A stretch of 64,000 nucleotides of DNA from positions 28,687,399-28,751,398 of the forward strand of contig CM046311.1 of the NCBI GenBank assembly GCA_025267735.1, read 5' to 3'. Numbering within the stretch: the stretch's first letter is position 1; each line of letters starts with the position of its first letter. The notes beneath the pieces are model-generated. The model searched no databases and was not told the DNA's origin. It was given only the letters and a program-made list of their open reading frames with translations. This document shows, in pieces, positions 1-11,702 of the stretch. A program made the position numbers and the translations under genes. Source of the DNA: Mactra quadrangularis (Eukaryota > Mollusca > Bivalvia > Venerida > Mactridae).

Positions 1-2016
1 TTATCTTGTTTTTTTATGCAGTATTTTAGCACGTTTGAAGTTACGTCTAAGCTGACATGTAATTCCACCCACGTGATACGACAAATTATTATTGCTTTAT
101 TTGTGGAAATTGATTTGATGAACGAAACACTCAACAGTTTCAAATGTGTAAAGGGTTCAGAAAATAGCGGGTTTGATGCATTTAATAGATTAGTTGGCCT
201 TATAACTAATTATTGCTATACTTTAAATGTAATATATCAAAATTCAGATGCTATCAAAGTTCTAAGTCTACTCATCATGGTAGGAGCTACATAAAATAGT
301 TTATAACTACAATTTTAGGCAGTTGGCGCGGTTCCTCGTCCAAAATGAGTCATCTATGGTGCTAATTCTCTTCACTTTTCAATACCAAGACAAAATTTAT
401 TTGTGTTTGAATTCATTGGTTTTAGAACAGTTTACCGTTTAACGCATTCTTTGAATTTGTACAATCTTTGGCTATATCCGGTACTAGGAAACCCGGAGCT
501 TGTTAAACTGGACTCAGGAAAGTGAATATATTTTAATTCATGTTAGACTAGTTGATAAATTGGTCAATAATATAAACATGTAAGACATTGTATTATTATA
601 AATATTTATTCATAATACAATATAATTTCAAACAATACATGTTCATACACGGTATACAAACATTTGGCAATAATAACAACATGATATCTTTCATTGATAT
701 AAACGACATGAAAAATAATAAAACAATGATATAATAATCAGTATACAGTCTAACTAGAGAGGTCATGACCCTTAGCAACACAGAATCCTTAAAGTTCTTT
801 AATATTTAAGTGTCTCAATTTTAACACCTCGGTTCCGTATTTTCAACGGTCTAACAACATAGTTTAGTTTTAAATACTTCTATATTTTATGGTTTTAATG
901 TCAAAAGAACTTTGATGGAATGCTGTCATGAAACCGATGAAATCTCGAAAAAATTTCAGAATTTAGCACGATTGTTAGAGTCCCTATTTGAATGTCCATA
1001 TTTATTACAATTTGATTAATGTGGAACTCTGTACATTTTAAAAGATTTTTTTACATTTTTTATAGATCTATATTGTTCGGTCCCTGAGGTGCTCGGATTT
1101 CGCAGGTTAGCCTGTACACAGTTGACTGTTTAACTAATGAATTACAAACACAATATATCAAACAATACAGCCTGTTCATAATGACCTGAGACAAAGAATT
1201 AAACTTCTTATTTATATTCGTTCAAAATCATTTAGTAACAATACAGTTACTAAAGATAAAATATATGCTGGGACCACCCAGTCTCAGGTCTATGTAAAAT
1301 GCTATAAAAGTGTTGTTTAATCGGAAAACATTAACCCTCATCCATCTGACTTATAAAATGATAATCTCAGGTCCGTTAAAAGTGTCTACCGGCATTTTTC
1401 AAAATAGATAGTTAGTTAATGCATAAAATATTCATATTGTGAAAATTCTAAGCTTATGCATCTTGTTTTCATGCAACCAAATTATAAAAAAACACCATAT
1501 ATATATATATGTATTGTAATTTTCCCGGAAAGGAAAATATACATGAATATTACACTTCAACTGTGAGTATTTAAACAGTCTTATGAAATAAAATAAAATT
1601 CATTTAATATCAATTATTAATTAATATCAAAATGAACACACGAAATGGTTGGCGTATTCGACATTAAATACGTCTTATACCTGATCACGGCAGACCAAAA
1701 ACAATATTAGCCGAAATTTAAAATTCTAAATAATGTGGATGTGTTAATTCGTTTATAACTAAATACATAATTTTGATAACTCTGGTAACAAAGCGAAACT
1801 TAAACTCGTAGTTCGAGTAATGTAAAACATTTTGCATTTCCACATTCTTCATAAAACTCTCAAAAAGTGATAATAAATTAATTACGATGTACCTGTGCAG
1901 ATCATTCATTTCCTACCCTAGGTGAGTTGCACGGTCCCAATACACCACAGATACTTTAAAATAGGCCCACTATTATATAAATGTACACTTACTGAATAAA
2001 TCATTTATATAAATAC
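1..2016. other. Intergenic, downstream of the Lhx3/4 gene
   Basis: AT-rich sequence with short reading frames on both strands, none resembling a known protein and none with coding-like composition. A short AT-dinucleotide run lies near 1498-1512. I see no RNA gene or mobile-element end here. Confidence 0.6.
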
Positions 2017-2617
2017 CTCCATCCCTGTCTAGCTTGTTCATTTTGACCTAAGATCAACATGCGGAATTCCAATATCATTCTATTTGTCGGCTTTCCTCGT
2101 TTTAAGAAATGATGTGGTATGGAAACACTTCAATTAAATATATCTTGGTAAACAGGTTACTACTTTTCTTGAATACATGTACCTAAAATATGCTAAACAT
2201 TGCCGAAATGATGGTGAAAAAATGTACTATTGAAGTTTGACATCTTTCATAATCATTTTGTGACTAAAGCTTGTATAAATCAATTTTTTAATCATGGCAT
2301 GTTAATGTACTTTAAATTTTGGACTCATCTTTTTATGGGGGTAATTCAAAAGCCCAGTATAATATTGTACAGTTTCAAAGTATTTAATCTTAAGAATGCA
2401 AATTTATTTAATTTGTGTCGAAATATTTATCACATAAATCAAAAAATCAATGAAAACTTGTATTTAAATCCATGACAAAAGAAAACTTCAATATATTTAT
2501 CATTTTTCCCTGTTTTTGCCAAGTAGACTTTTCTTTTGTTAGACTGAGAGACTAAGTGGAAACATCAGATTATTGTGTACAGTTTTGTCTTAGGTCAAAA
2601 TAAACAAGCTGGGTGTA
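2017..2617. mobile_element. Non-autonomous inverted-repeat DNA element, hAT-like by target duplication
   Basis: The left end contains AGCTTGTTCATTTTGACC near 2031. The right end, read on the other strand, contains AGCTTGTTTATTTTGACC near 2612. The flanks 2009-2016 and 2618-2625 are both ATAAATAC, an exact 8-bp duplication. The outermost bases of the two ends do not align well, so the element edge is judged from the duplication. The interior has no recognisable transposase. An 8-bp duplication fits hAT-type integration (known family behaviour), but the superfamily is inferred. Confidence 0.5.
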
Positions 2618-3390
2618 ATAAATACGTATACATACATGTATACTTAAACTGAATAATAATGAATATAAAATAATAATTATAAAATACCAATTGATATGTA
2701 ATTAAATATTGCACTCATACCCAGTTTCTATCTCATCCCACATACATTTAAATACAGTGTATTTCTGAGAAATCAAAACTCCTCAGAAATTTCCTACGAT
2801 TTATTCGAAAATTGGTCCCTTTCAATACATTTCAAGAAAAAGGATGAAATAAAAATGAAACCATTAAAACTGTAGGATTTACTTTCTAAAGATATTCGGA
2901 TTTCTCTGTTATCACCGTTCAGTACATTAAAATTATATTATATCTATAGAATAAATTATAAAAATTAAAATATTTAATAAAATTTTCAATACTACACGTA
3001 TTATCAACAAAAGATATATTTCATAAATTATAAAATAAACGAAAATCCTTTCATACATAATAATTCTAACAAAATTTCACACGTCTGCAATTTTACCAGA
3101 AGAATGATCGTCTTAAACGTTCTTCAATTCAAAAAAAAAAATGTGTTTGTTCCAAAAACTTTGAATAATTTCATAGTATGCAGTATTCAACAGCACATAG
3201 ATCTACACATCAATTCATTAGCTCATTACGGTTAACATTTATCCAGAAAAAATAATTATCATTCAAAACCAAAAATTAGTAAAAATAATAATGTAAATTT
3301 AACTTTGTAAACATACAATGGACAATGATAATAATAAAATAACATAAATCTAAGAATCCATTTCATATATACTCAACACTTATAGGGCTA

Positions 3391-3541
3391 TATATTGATA
3401 AATGTCATTCAATTGCTAGTGGTGAATGTATTAACCCTGCTGATTTAAATATTCAGTACAGCATTTCTGTACTCTCAATCAATTTAAATCAGCGGGGTTT
3501 ATGCATACACCACTGATAGTTGAATAAAATGTAACAATACC
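3391..3541. mobile_element. Foldback MITE, TTCAACTGTTAGTGG family, copy 1
   Basis: The two halves are inverted copies. The left arm has TTCAATTGCTAGTGGTGAAT then AACCCTGCTGATTTAAAT. The right arm, on the other strand, has TTCAACTATCAGTGGTGTAT then AACCCCGCTGATTTAAAT. The outer ends read about GGTATTGTTA. The same structure recurs near 15.6, 43.2 and 60.3 kb. It is non-coding. Confidence 0.7.
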
Positions 3542-3544
3542 GAT

Positions 3545-3785
3545 GTATAGACTTTACTATTTTTACGAAACATCTTAAGACAAAAACCATCGTAAGTCAA
3601 TAGCAGAAACCATTCATAAGCCATAAAATGTCTTCTATGGTGTCCAGAAAGACTACAGTCTCACAGAGTTGCGAGTACTGTGTGGACATCTGATGAAAAA
3701 AATCTTATTCAGTCTTTGAACTATTTGCAACAATTTAATAAAATAGACTTACGATAATTTTGATCGTAAGATTTTCTGTGAAAAA
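3545..3785. repeat. Recurrent short hairpin-rich repeat
   Basis: It contains CTTAAGACAAAAACCATCG near 3574 and the near-palindrome TTACGATAATTTTGATCGTA near 3750. Similar pieces occur near 7705-7760 (opposite orientation), 42265-42420 and 60905-60940. It directly follows the foldback copy at 3391-3541. Element boundaries are not resolved. Confidence 0.35.
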
Positions 3786-4041
3786 AATATCTACAGTTTA
3801 TCAACATTTCTAGCACACTAAGTACAAACTTTGGCTGAATCAAAGTATGTCATAAATCTAACACGTCAGAATATTTACTTAATATTTTAATTAGTTCTGC
3901 TGAATGTTTCTATGTCAATAGTAAAACACAAACCTTCGACAACGATTCTATTCTAAAGAATAATCATCAAATCACGTGCACTTTTCTAAAAAAATATTAC
4001 TTCTTCTGTGTGACGTCAGTTTAACGTAACGAGTGCCGTCA

Positions 4042-4047
4042 TTTATT
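4042..4047 (-). other. Candidate polyadenylation hexamer for the Lhx3/4 gene
   Basis: On the minus strand this reads AATAAA, about 380 bases past the stop codon. A hexamer is expected by chance at this AT content, so this is only a candidate 3' end. If used, the 3' UTR would include the MITE at 4092-4222. Confidence 0.2.
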
Positions 4048-4091
4048 AGAACTTTGAGTGACGCCATCAGAGATGTTACCTCTTCATATTA

Positions 4092-4222
4092 TGGTGGCTG
4101 ATTTATGCCATGTCGCATTGTTGTCCCGCGGGGCGCCACACGAAAACACGAAAGTACGACAAAATGGTCTTTTTGTCGTGGCATAACGCACAACAATGCT
4201 ACGTGGCATAAATCAGCCACCA
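4092..4222. mobile_element. 131-bp palindromic MITE with TATTA flanks, possibly in the Lhx3/4 3' UTR
   Basis: The ends are a perfect 19-bp inverted repeat, TGGTGGCTGATTTATGCCA at 4092 and its complement ending at 4222. The arms remain similar further in (GCATTGTTGT in both). The flanks are TATTA on both sides (4087-4091 and 4223-4227). A smaller nested palindrome, CGACAAAA...TTTTGTCG, lies in the middle. It is GC-richer than its surroundings and non-coding. It lies 205 bases past the Lhx3/4 stop. Confidence 0.75.
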
Positions 4223-4426
4223 TATTACATAGAAAGGAGCGTCACTTTTGGATAAGATTAAGGATTTTTCTTGTCATAATGAATGACGTCACTTTTGTTC
4301 ATAAAGAATGACGTCACTGCTGTTCATAAAGAATGACCTCATTCTTTCAGAATCTTTAGACATTTGAACACTAAATGCTATTTTCAAACCCTACACGATT
4401 TAACTACGCCAGAACTTATCTTGCTT

Positions 4427-4776
4427 TTAATAAACTTCCACATGATTTGAATTCTGTCCATAATCCGGATATCCACGGCCATTATCATTCATATCTGGAG
4501 GCATCATTCGTGGTCCCATTTGATTACCAGACATCATAGCTGGTAGACCATCCATGGGGAGTAAATGTCCATTCATATTTGGAGATCTACGCTCCATGAA
4601 AGTTGGATTTCCTAACATTCCACCGTATGGCCCCCAGTTATCCATTGGCGGGGTCCCTGGAGGAAGATGTGACCCATGACTTCCCATAGTTTGTTCATGC
4701 TCCAGGGGACTTGTGAATATATCACTAGAAAGCCTGCCACTGTGGACTGAGCCAGGATCCATTTCGTCTATGTCTG
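4427..4776 (-). CDS. lhx3: LIM-homeobox protein Lhx3/4, coding exon 6 (C-terminus, stop)
   Basis: Terminal coding exon, about residues 268-383. It encodes an acidic start (DIDEMDPGS) followed by a Met-, Pro- and Gly-rich tail, with GRGYPDYGQN near the end and VEVY before the stop. Lhx3/4 proteins have a poorly conserved C-terminal transactivation region that often includes a GGYPDF-like stretch, which GRGYPDY resembles. The acceptor lies in TACTTCAGCAG. Both CAG triplets can serve (exon start 4776 or 4773). Both keep the frame and differ only by one residue. The assignment as part of Lhx3/4 rests on strand, order and matching phase with exon 5 rather than on strong similarity of this exon alone. 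Confidence 0.8.
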
Positions 4777-7371
4777 CTGAAGTATAAATAAAAACAAATT
4801 ATAATATAATATCAGTTTTAAATTTTGGCTGGTTTCGGCAATATCATGTTTACTACAGATTTTTATTATGATTAAGAACACTGGCCCATGACATTATACA
4901 TATATTTGATAATAAAAAAAAACAGATTTCGTGTTCATATAATATAATGCTTTTCGGTGGTTTTATTAATTTGGTCATTATTTTCATGTATGTTTCAATA
5001 TTTTGATTAACTGTATTTAGACTGTATATGTGTATTTTACGTCAGTTAGTACAAAATGACCATTTTCTATTCAAACTAAGTTGTTTGTTGAATTAAGTCT
5101 TTCATGAACGTGATGAAGAAAATGACAAGATACCCTGGTAATCCTTGATATATCTGAAACCAGTCATATTGTAATTTAATAGAGGTACTTCATATCAAAC
5201 AGAAATAGAAGTTTTTGTGCCAACCACTGAGAATATTTTTCTACAGTTTTGTTCATAATAAAGGTGTTGTTAATAAAATGTAGAATAGTTGATGAAAATA
5301 CAAATAAATTCCTCTTATCCTTTGAGTCACTAACATAACAAACATTGATGCACTCGGAACAACCTCGGCGATAATTTTCGAAGATATCTGCGTAAAAGAT
5401 CGCCGAGGTAGTTCCAAATGACATTGAAGCTATAGTTTAGGGGTTTGTCGGCTCCATAAAAGGATTCATTGTTCATACTGCATGGATAGGTGTACAATGT
5501 ACAAATTACTGAGTCTTAAGTCACGTGATCTACAACAACACTTAATGAATTAAACAAATAATTGTCTTTGCCTATTTCTCTTTCCATAAAAACAAATAAA
5601 TGCCATAATATAACGCGAAGAATTTCTATAATATCTTTTTAACTCGACTCGAATATTTCCATTTATCTCGTGAGTTTTGTTCGTCGAAACAAATCAATCC
5701 AACGGTAAACTATGTCATGTGGAAAAATAGTTTGTGCAGAGGATTTAAAGTAAAAAATATAACTCACAGGCTTATGTGAGTATTGTCGAAGAATGACATG
5801 TAACAATTAATATATGCATTTTATTTTGAACCATTTTATCTATTGTAAAATATTACGAAAAGCAAATGTATGTTGACATTCTAAAACTCACATGACTATA
5901 TATCCTGTAGCTAGTCTTTATTGTTTTCTAGATACACACATATAGGTATCTTATATATCATAGGTTCTATCTAACAAAACCATTTTATAAATAATAACAG
6001 ATTGCATTACGATGAAACATTTCCTTAACGCCCACTTCACTTTTCAGTAGCATTCATCTTGAGACAGACTTTGTTATTACAAAATTTTGTGTTTGACCAT
6101 AGAAAATTTCTCAGAAAAATGATAATTTATTCTTGGTTGTATTTCCTATGTTTTCGTTATGTAAGAATTTTACATTATATATTTACTATTATTTTGTGGT
6201 AATAGTTCGTTTTCATAAAAAGCGTTCATGAATTTATAATTTTGCAACACAGCGTTGTTTTCTTAATCTAACGATTGATAATGTGTAATATTGATGAATT
6301 TTAATGTTATGTTATCATTTATTATTGTTTTCAAATGTATTAATGACTGTATATGTATAATATGGAGATTCTACCTAACATGTTAGATAGATATAGATAT
6401 ACTCCTTTTTGAGAACTAAAAATTAAATTGATTAAAAGTCACTTTGGTGAAAACAATAATGAAATCGAAAAGTCAACGATTTACCCAATTTAAGTTTTTC
6501 CATAATATGAAATGCTGATAAGTATATTTTGTTTGGTATTTATTAAAATGAATGCAATTGTATTAAACATGACAATTGTATTGCACTGTTACACAATACT
6601 GTATTATTTGTTGAAGAGAGGATTCACTTTGCTTATGCAAATGATATATTCAATATTCATGAACCAGGTTCCTTCTATATGGTATATATAATGTTTATTG
6701 CCCTATTTTACTATAAAAGCATTCTAAACCATAACATTCAACAACATTCTGACCTATATTGATTAACAACAGTCTGAAAGTAAATTAGTCCATAGGTAGA
6801 TGTTCTAGGATAATACTGACACAAAATCGTTGATAGCTCTGATATTCAGCAGATAGACTTGTACATGTACTAAAACAGTTAACTAGCATCTTTTATTAGA
6901 CATGTGTTCAACCGTTGAATAGAGTTCGCCATATTAGACAAGAGCTAATTTTATCTTTCTCATGATGTCACTGTCATGAAGTAACTCGTAATTATAACGC
7001 TTTGTGAGCTGTAGAATTTTGTTTATAAAGTATACATCGCTCATAGTCACGTGGTCATGAACAACAACACAATCTTCCGAACAACAAAATGAAAGAAATA
7101 ATTCCCTTTAGTCAATTTTTTGTCGACAACAATTTGAAAAGTATTTCGCTAAAATTTGATCTTCATTATTGTGACGAAAATACACCTACTTAATGGATGC
7201 TTACGGATTATACTAAGTTTTAAATCTAGAAAGCAGATTTTTAGATACAAAAGTTTTAGATAGCTCATATAAAAATTGTACTGAATGAAGTTAGTAATTG
7301 TTGTTTTTTTTACCATGTGACTAGATGGCGGTGTTTATAAAGTTTATAAATACCGTGATAGTCCGTCATAC
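4777..7371. other. lhx3: Lhx3/4 intron 5 (2.6 kb)
   Basis: GT-AG intron on the minus strand, phase 1. It contains the 70-bp MITE at 5351-5420. A phrase TCGGCTCCATAA...GGATTC near 5448 recurs near 34610 and 34958 and marks another dispersed repeat. Apart from these I see nothing recognisable in it. Confidence 0.8.
5351..5420. mobile_element. 70-bp minimal MITE, CATTCGGAAC family with 9-bp flanks
   Basis: A nearly complete palindrome. The left end is CACTCGGAACAACCTCGGCG and the right end, on the other strand, is CATTTGGAACTACCTCGGCG. The flanks are ACATTGATG (5342-5350) and ACATTGAAG (5421-5429), a 9-bp duplication with one mismatch. The ends match those of the elements at 50626-50977 and 56961-57621. 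A 9-bp duplication is typical of Mutator-like (MULE) transposition. That superfamily assignment is inferred. Confidence 0.7.
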
Positions 7372-7493
7372 CGTCCTCGGATCTGTCGTCACTTAGTGAG
7401 CTATCCATGTCGCCATTCTTTTTTAATTGACGTAAATACGGACTCCATCTTTGTCGACCAGCATCCTTCTTTAATCGCTTCTCTTTGGCTCGT
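7372..7493 (-). CDS. lhx3: LIM-homeobox protein Lhx3/4, coding exon 5 (homeodomain end and GRQRW tail)
   Basis: The acceptor TTCTTTTTCAG is followed by codons completing the homeodomain: exon 4 ends QN plus AG, and here A completes Arg, giving QNRRAKEKRLKKDAGRQRW across the junction. KRLKKDAGRQRW directly after the homeodomain is diagnostic of the Lhx3/4 class. The exon then reads SPYLRQLKKNGDMDSSLSDD, a Ser/Asp-rich linker. The preferred donor is GAGGACG followed by GTATGA (exon end 7372). A second in-phase donor 18 bases on (GTATTT, exon end 7354) would add six residues. This part corresponds to residues 227-267. Confidence 0.93.
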
Positions 7494-8779
7494 CTGAAAA
7501 AGAAGCCCTTTTGTTAAACAGTCCCTTTTCACAGTAATTCCTCGAAAAAGGTTATCGTTAGTCTATTAAAAAATTTCGTAGTTCAAGGTCAGTAGAATAA
7601 TAAACATAATTATGATATTATGATATTCAAAAGGTATACAATATTCTACACAGTTCAAGAATATTTGGAATTGATTGGCCGAAGAAATGACCATATGGTA
7701 AAGTCTATTGCTTTCGACTTACGATGATTTTTATCGTACGATTTTTTGTGAAAAGCGTCACTGAAGTACAAGAGTCGTTAAATAAATTATGCATTTACAG
7801 TTTATTATCAAAATGAAAACGCTAAATATTCATATAAAATAGATTCATTTTACTCCAAAAATGATTGTTTTCTTACTCAAATGCAATAAATGGTCAGTTT
7901 CTCCATAAAAAATTTGGGCAGTTTCTTCGTTGCAAATTATTCTATTTCATAGATTTATTCATGCATTCACAGCTAAGGCTTTTCTCTTTAGAAAGTTACC
8001 ACTATGGTTAAAATAAACATGTACGTGTACAAGCGGACTTCCAACGCCGCGAACAACGCAGATGTTTTGTCGACACTAAAGTCAGAAGATCGAAATTGAA
8101 ACTTGGTTTAAAGCTACCATAGTTTAGTTATATAACTTAATATTAAATAGTTTTATTGTATAGGCCGCCCATGTCACGAAACAAAGAACGGTCTACATGT
8201 TAAGGGTAGTTTTTCACGCAGAAAATTTTCTACGAAACATAAAATATTAATATTCAAGTGTGAGAAAATATTTTAACATACAGGAGAATGGGGTGCTACT
8301 GAAATACGGGTCATGACAAGCAACGTTTATTGGTAATGTGTTGTACGATTCTTTTTACTTATCTAGAGCCTCAAATATATTCTAATTTGTTCTTCTACTT
8401 CATTATTCATGTAAATATACAAAAACAGAACATAATAATTTTTTATGACTGAAAGTTTATCTACTGTTTAGCAAAATAAATGAGCTTCTTGACTGAGCCA
8501 GAAAGATGCTTCCTTTGTACATATACATTGGAGGCCAAAGTCCTAGGTCAACCCCTTCTGTATGACTTCTTCGAATAACTACGTTGTAACATGTCTTAGT
8601 GTGCGACTGTTTTAGGCACTTGCTAATTGATGCGCTACAACTTATTATCTCTGTATTGATGGGGAAATTACAACAATAACTAAAATCAACAAGCCTTTGT
8701 TAGAGCGTGGTATGTCTAATTCATGGACACCAAACACGTCATTATTTATCTACTTTCAGTGTAATTTTTCAGTGTACTA

Positions 8780-9233
8780 AAATCCGTATTGCAATATATT
8801 GCAATATACGAAACCCAAATCGCAAAATATAGCAATACGTATCGTGTTTTTGCGTTGACAATCGAAGCAGTAATTAAAAACACATTAAATGTCCTCATTG
8901 GATCAGCATCACATATATGTGCATTTAAATACTCTCTTAAACAAACTTTTGTATGAGTTGTGTAAAATGAATTATATATAAGAAAATGCCTAGCTTGAAA
9001 CAGACTTTCGGAGTGAGTTATCCTTTTTTGACAAAATGTTTGAACTACAAAAGCACATTAAGATAATTTCAAATGTTATTTGTCCAAATCTTAAATTTCA
9101 GAGTCTGATAAAACAATCAGCATGACAATTTACTGCATACATAAACCGGTTCATGGAAAATCGAACCGGTTAAAACCGTCAAAATTCGTATTGCAATATT
9201 GACCTTATATCGGTTAAGCGTTACACCCCTAGC
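8780..9233. mobile_element. Degenerate hAT-like remnant
   Basis: The repeated words CGTATTGCAATAT (near 8787 and 9188) and CAATACGTATCG (near 8834) resemble the interior of the element at 9538-9949. The right edge TTACACCCCTA resembles hAT termini. No target duplication was found, and the edges are approximate. Confidence 0.35.
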
Positions 9234-9537
9234 AAAAAATCTTATAAAACCCCTTAGGTTCTTGTTTTTGGTATTTGTTTGTAGTGTCCCTTTTATAATA
9301 AAAATATCTAAAAACAGTCCACTCTTTGCTTTCTGACCATGTGGTAGGGCTGTGTTGTTTACCGTTGTTGTTCTTGAAATGTTTGTATAAACCTTTTCGT
9401 AACAATTCAACAATAATGTTGATCAACCTTTTAAACATGTTAAAATTTTAGCGGAAGGGTAAGAAAGTACCGATTTGGCAATAATGACACAGAAAGCTGT
9501 AAATAACATGAAAGACTTGATAATAATTGCTTACTCC

Positions 9538-9949
9538 TAGGGCTGTCACGATATACCGGAATACCGCCATTGCAATACGCAGCTGCGGCAATACGTACCG
9601 CGTTACAATTTTAACGTACCGGTATTTGGCGATATTTTTTATTTCATTGGGAAATTCTTCCCTTCGTGAAATAAAGTAGCAAAACGTCAGTTTTCCATTG
9701 TTCAGTCCATCTAACATTAAGTTACAAGAATTTAACCGATTGGGGCACGTCACTGTCCTAAATGACCGTAAATACTTAAGAGGCTAGATTCTATCAGTAG
9801 CTGCATGTTAGATGTGCAATGTTTCTGTTAAATACAGTAGAAGCACAACGAATGTAAAAGCCCATCATATATCGTGGTACGTATCGCGATACGGTGACAG
9901 CGTATTGCAGTATATCGCGATACGCTTATGGCGTATCGTGACAGCCCTA
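9538..9949. mobile_element. hAT-like MITE 32 bp from the homeodomain exon
   Basis: The terminal inverted repeats are TAGGGCTGTCACGATA and TATCGTGACAGCCCTA. The flanks CTTACTCC (9530-9537) and CTTATTCC (9950-9957) form an 8-bp duplication with one mismatch. Subterminal CGATA/GTATCG words are frequent. Termini reading AGGGCTGTCA plus an 8-bp duplication are characteristic of hAT elements. There is no transposase, so it is non-autonomous. Confidence 0.8.
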
Positions 9950-9982
9950 CTTATTCCCTCCGTTTTAAACAAAAAAACATAC

Positions 9983-10169
9983 CTATTTTGGAACCAAACT
10001 TGAACGACTCTCATATCTAGACCTGTCTCAGCACTCAGTTGTTCTCTAACATGTCTTGCTGGCTTAGGACTTTCATTATAAGCACGTTTTAAAGCTTCCA
10101 GTTGTTTGGCTGTTATTGTAGTACGAGGTCTTTTACTAGCATCATCTAGGCCATAGTCACCAAAACCCT
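9983..10169 (-). CDS. lhx3: LIM-homeobox protein Lhx3/4, coding exon 4 (homeodomain)
   Basis: This 187-bp exon encodes about residues 165-227: a short linker ([11 protein letters not shown]) and then the homeodomain to its recognition helix. Visible homeodomain marks are [20 protein letters not shown], the Lhx3/4-type [20 protein letters not shown], and VVQVWFQNR with Gln at position 50 and Asn at 51, which set TAAT-type DNA binding in this class. The acceptor is ACTTACAG and the donor AATAG followed by GTATGT. Both phases match their neighbours. The protein is a nuclear transcription factor. In other animals Lhx3/4 specifies motor neurons and interneurons and, in vertebrates, pituitary cells. 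Confidence 0.97.
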
Positions 10170-11293
10170 CTGTAAGTGTACAAGTATTATATCTGTGTTT
10201 CATCATATGAAATATTTGCAACTATTGCACATAGGCGTCATTTCAAAAGGGATTTTAGATATGTATGTACATGTATTTATCAATTGATATTCTAATGCAC
10301 GTTTGTTTAAATATTTTTAAAGTTTTAAAACAGTTTTCATGTCTGCTGTATATGAATATAGTTATATCCATAGTATGGCGTTATCGAGGCTATATCAAAT
10401 CTTAATTGCATGCGGATCTCGGGTCATTTCTTTGTTTACAATTTGTCTTCCTTTATTCTTTTCATCTTTGTTTTATTATGTTGTGTCATTATATGAAACC
10501 TGATACTGAAATAAATATATTTTTCTATCTAACAAAATAAACTTTTTATACAGTACAGTACAAATTTACCTCAACCCTCGAAATATTTGGGTTTTCATTG
10601 ATACAAAGTTGTTTAGATGTATCTTTGCAGTAGGATAATTATAATAGATTGTAACATTTGAAAGGTTAGGATTGATACTTTTGTACAGTTGTACACTGTT
10701 ATACATATACAAGCATCTAAAGTTGTGTTTTTATTCCTTGAGTATTATCAACAATTTAAGAACAAATCACACATTTACAAATATGTACAGGTATTTATGG
10801 ATGACACTGTATTTACAAGTACACATGAGAGAATGAACTTTTTAGACGACAACCTTGGCTTGACCTTTAAGTTAATTAACATTATGTATGATGACAGCAT
10901 GGTCTTTTAATTAAAAAATGAAGCGTGTGTCAAGTCAAGAACTTATTACTTAAATAACGGCAACTTTCCGTGGTATATCTGGCAAGCTGGCTAACAAGAT
11001 AATAACACATATCACGTTTTATGATAATGTCGAAAATTGTTAGCATCAAAATTCTCACTTGAATTTATCAGATGTTTCCGATGTTGTCATTGTAAGCGAT
11101 GGTAACCACATTCTATGGTGTTAAAGCAACACCTTCTTTAATACAGATCTGACGTTATTTGGTTACGTACATTTATGACAACACATTATTTGATAAACTA
11201 GTACCAACAATAAAAACGCCGACATACTCAATTCTCCTCGGCATTTTTCACACGCATTATTCACATGTAAAAGACACACGGAATTATTCAATC

Positions 11294-11402
11294 GAGAAAG
11301 CAAGCGCTTAAATGATCGATGGCTATTGGTGTTGGTCACGTGGTATGATAAAATGGAGAAGCAAGCGTCTGAATGATCGATGGTGCTAATTTTGGTCACG
11401 TG
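11294..11402 (+). repeat. Two-copy 60-bp direct repeat, each ending in a CACGTG box
   Basis: Copy one (11294-11342) and copy two (11355-11402) share AAGCAAGCG, GAATGATCGATGG-like and TTGGTCACGTG segments at a 60-base offset. The E-box palindrome CACGTG falls at 11337-11342 and 11397-11402. Intronic position and paired binding-site-like words make it a weak enhancer candidate. Confidence 0.6.
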
Positions 11403-11600
11403 AGCTGAGAGCTTGGTAATTATTTCTTAATAAGATTAGTGCCGACGTGAGGATGTGTAGCCAATGTAAGCCTATTATCAAACACCAAACAAAACTAGAT
11501 CAATTTTTCAACAATACTGGACGGAAGCCATGTGTGAAAATTACAGAAATCGGATCAGAATAGCATCGTGGTGTATTTTATTATGCATATACATGTACAT

Positions 11601-11702
11601 TTTTGTTGCTGTTAACGCCATAACAACACATTGTATAGGTCATATCATGTCGGTCATTTAACCAACTCACCGTTCCTGGAAAAACCAAATTTCTATGAAC
11701 AG
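11601..11702 (-). mobile_element. SINE family B, tail fragment
   Basis: It matches the other family-B copies over GTTAACGCCATAACAACAC, ATTGTATAGGTCATATCATG and CACCGTTCCTGGAAA. The tRNA-derived head is absent, so this is a 5'-truncated copy lying on the minus strand. Confidence 0.6.

Larger units (their letters stand above)
7494..9982. other. lhx3: Lhx3/4 intron 4 (2.5 kb)
   Basis: GT-AG intron inside the homeodomain coding region, splitting the Arg codon two positions after W48-F49 of the recognition helix. It holds an hAT-like element at 9538-9949 close to its donor and older hAT-like remnants at about 8780-9233. The rest is unremarkable. Confidence 0.85.

Noticed and set aside
4105..4311. 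68-residue reading frame on the plus strand
   Set aside because: It runs through the palindromic MITE at 4092-4222. Its composition follows the inverted repeat and resembles no protein.
9812..10003. 63-residue plus-strand frame
   Set aside because: Antisense to the homeodomain exon edge and the hAT-like element.
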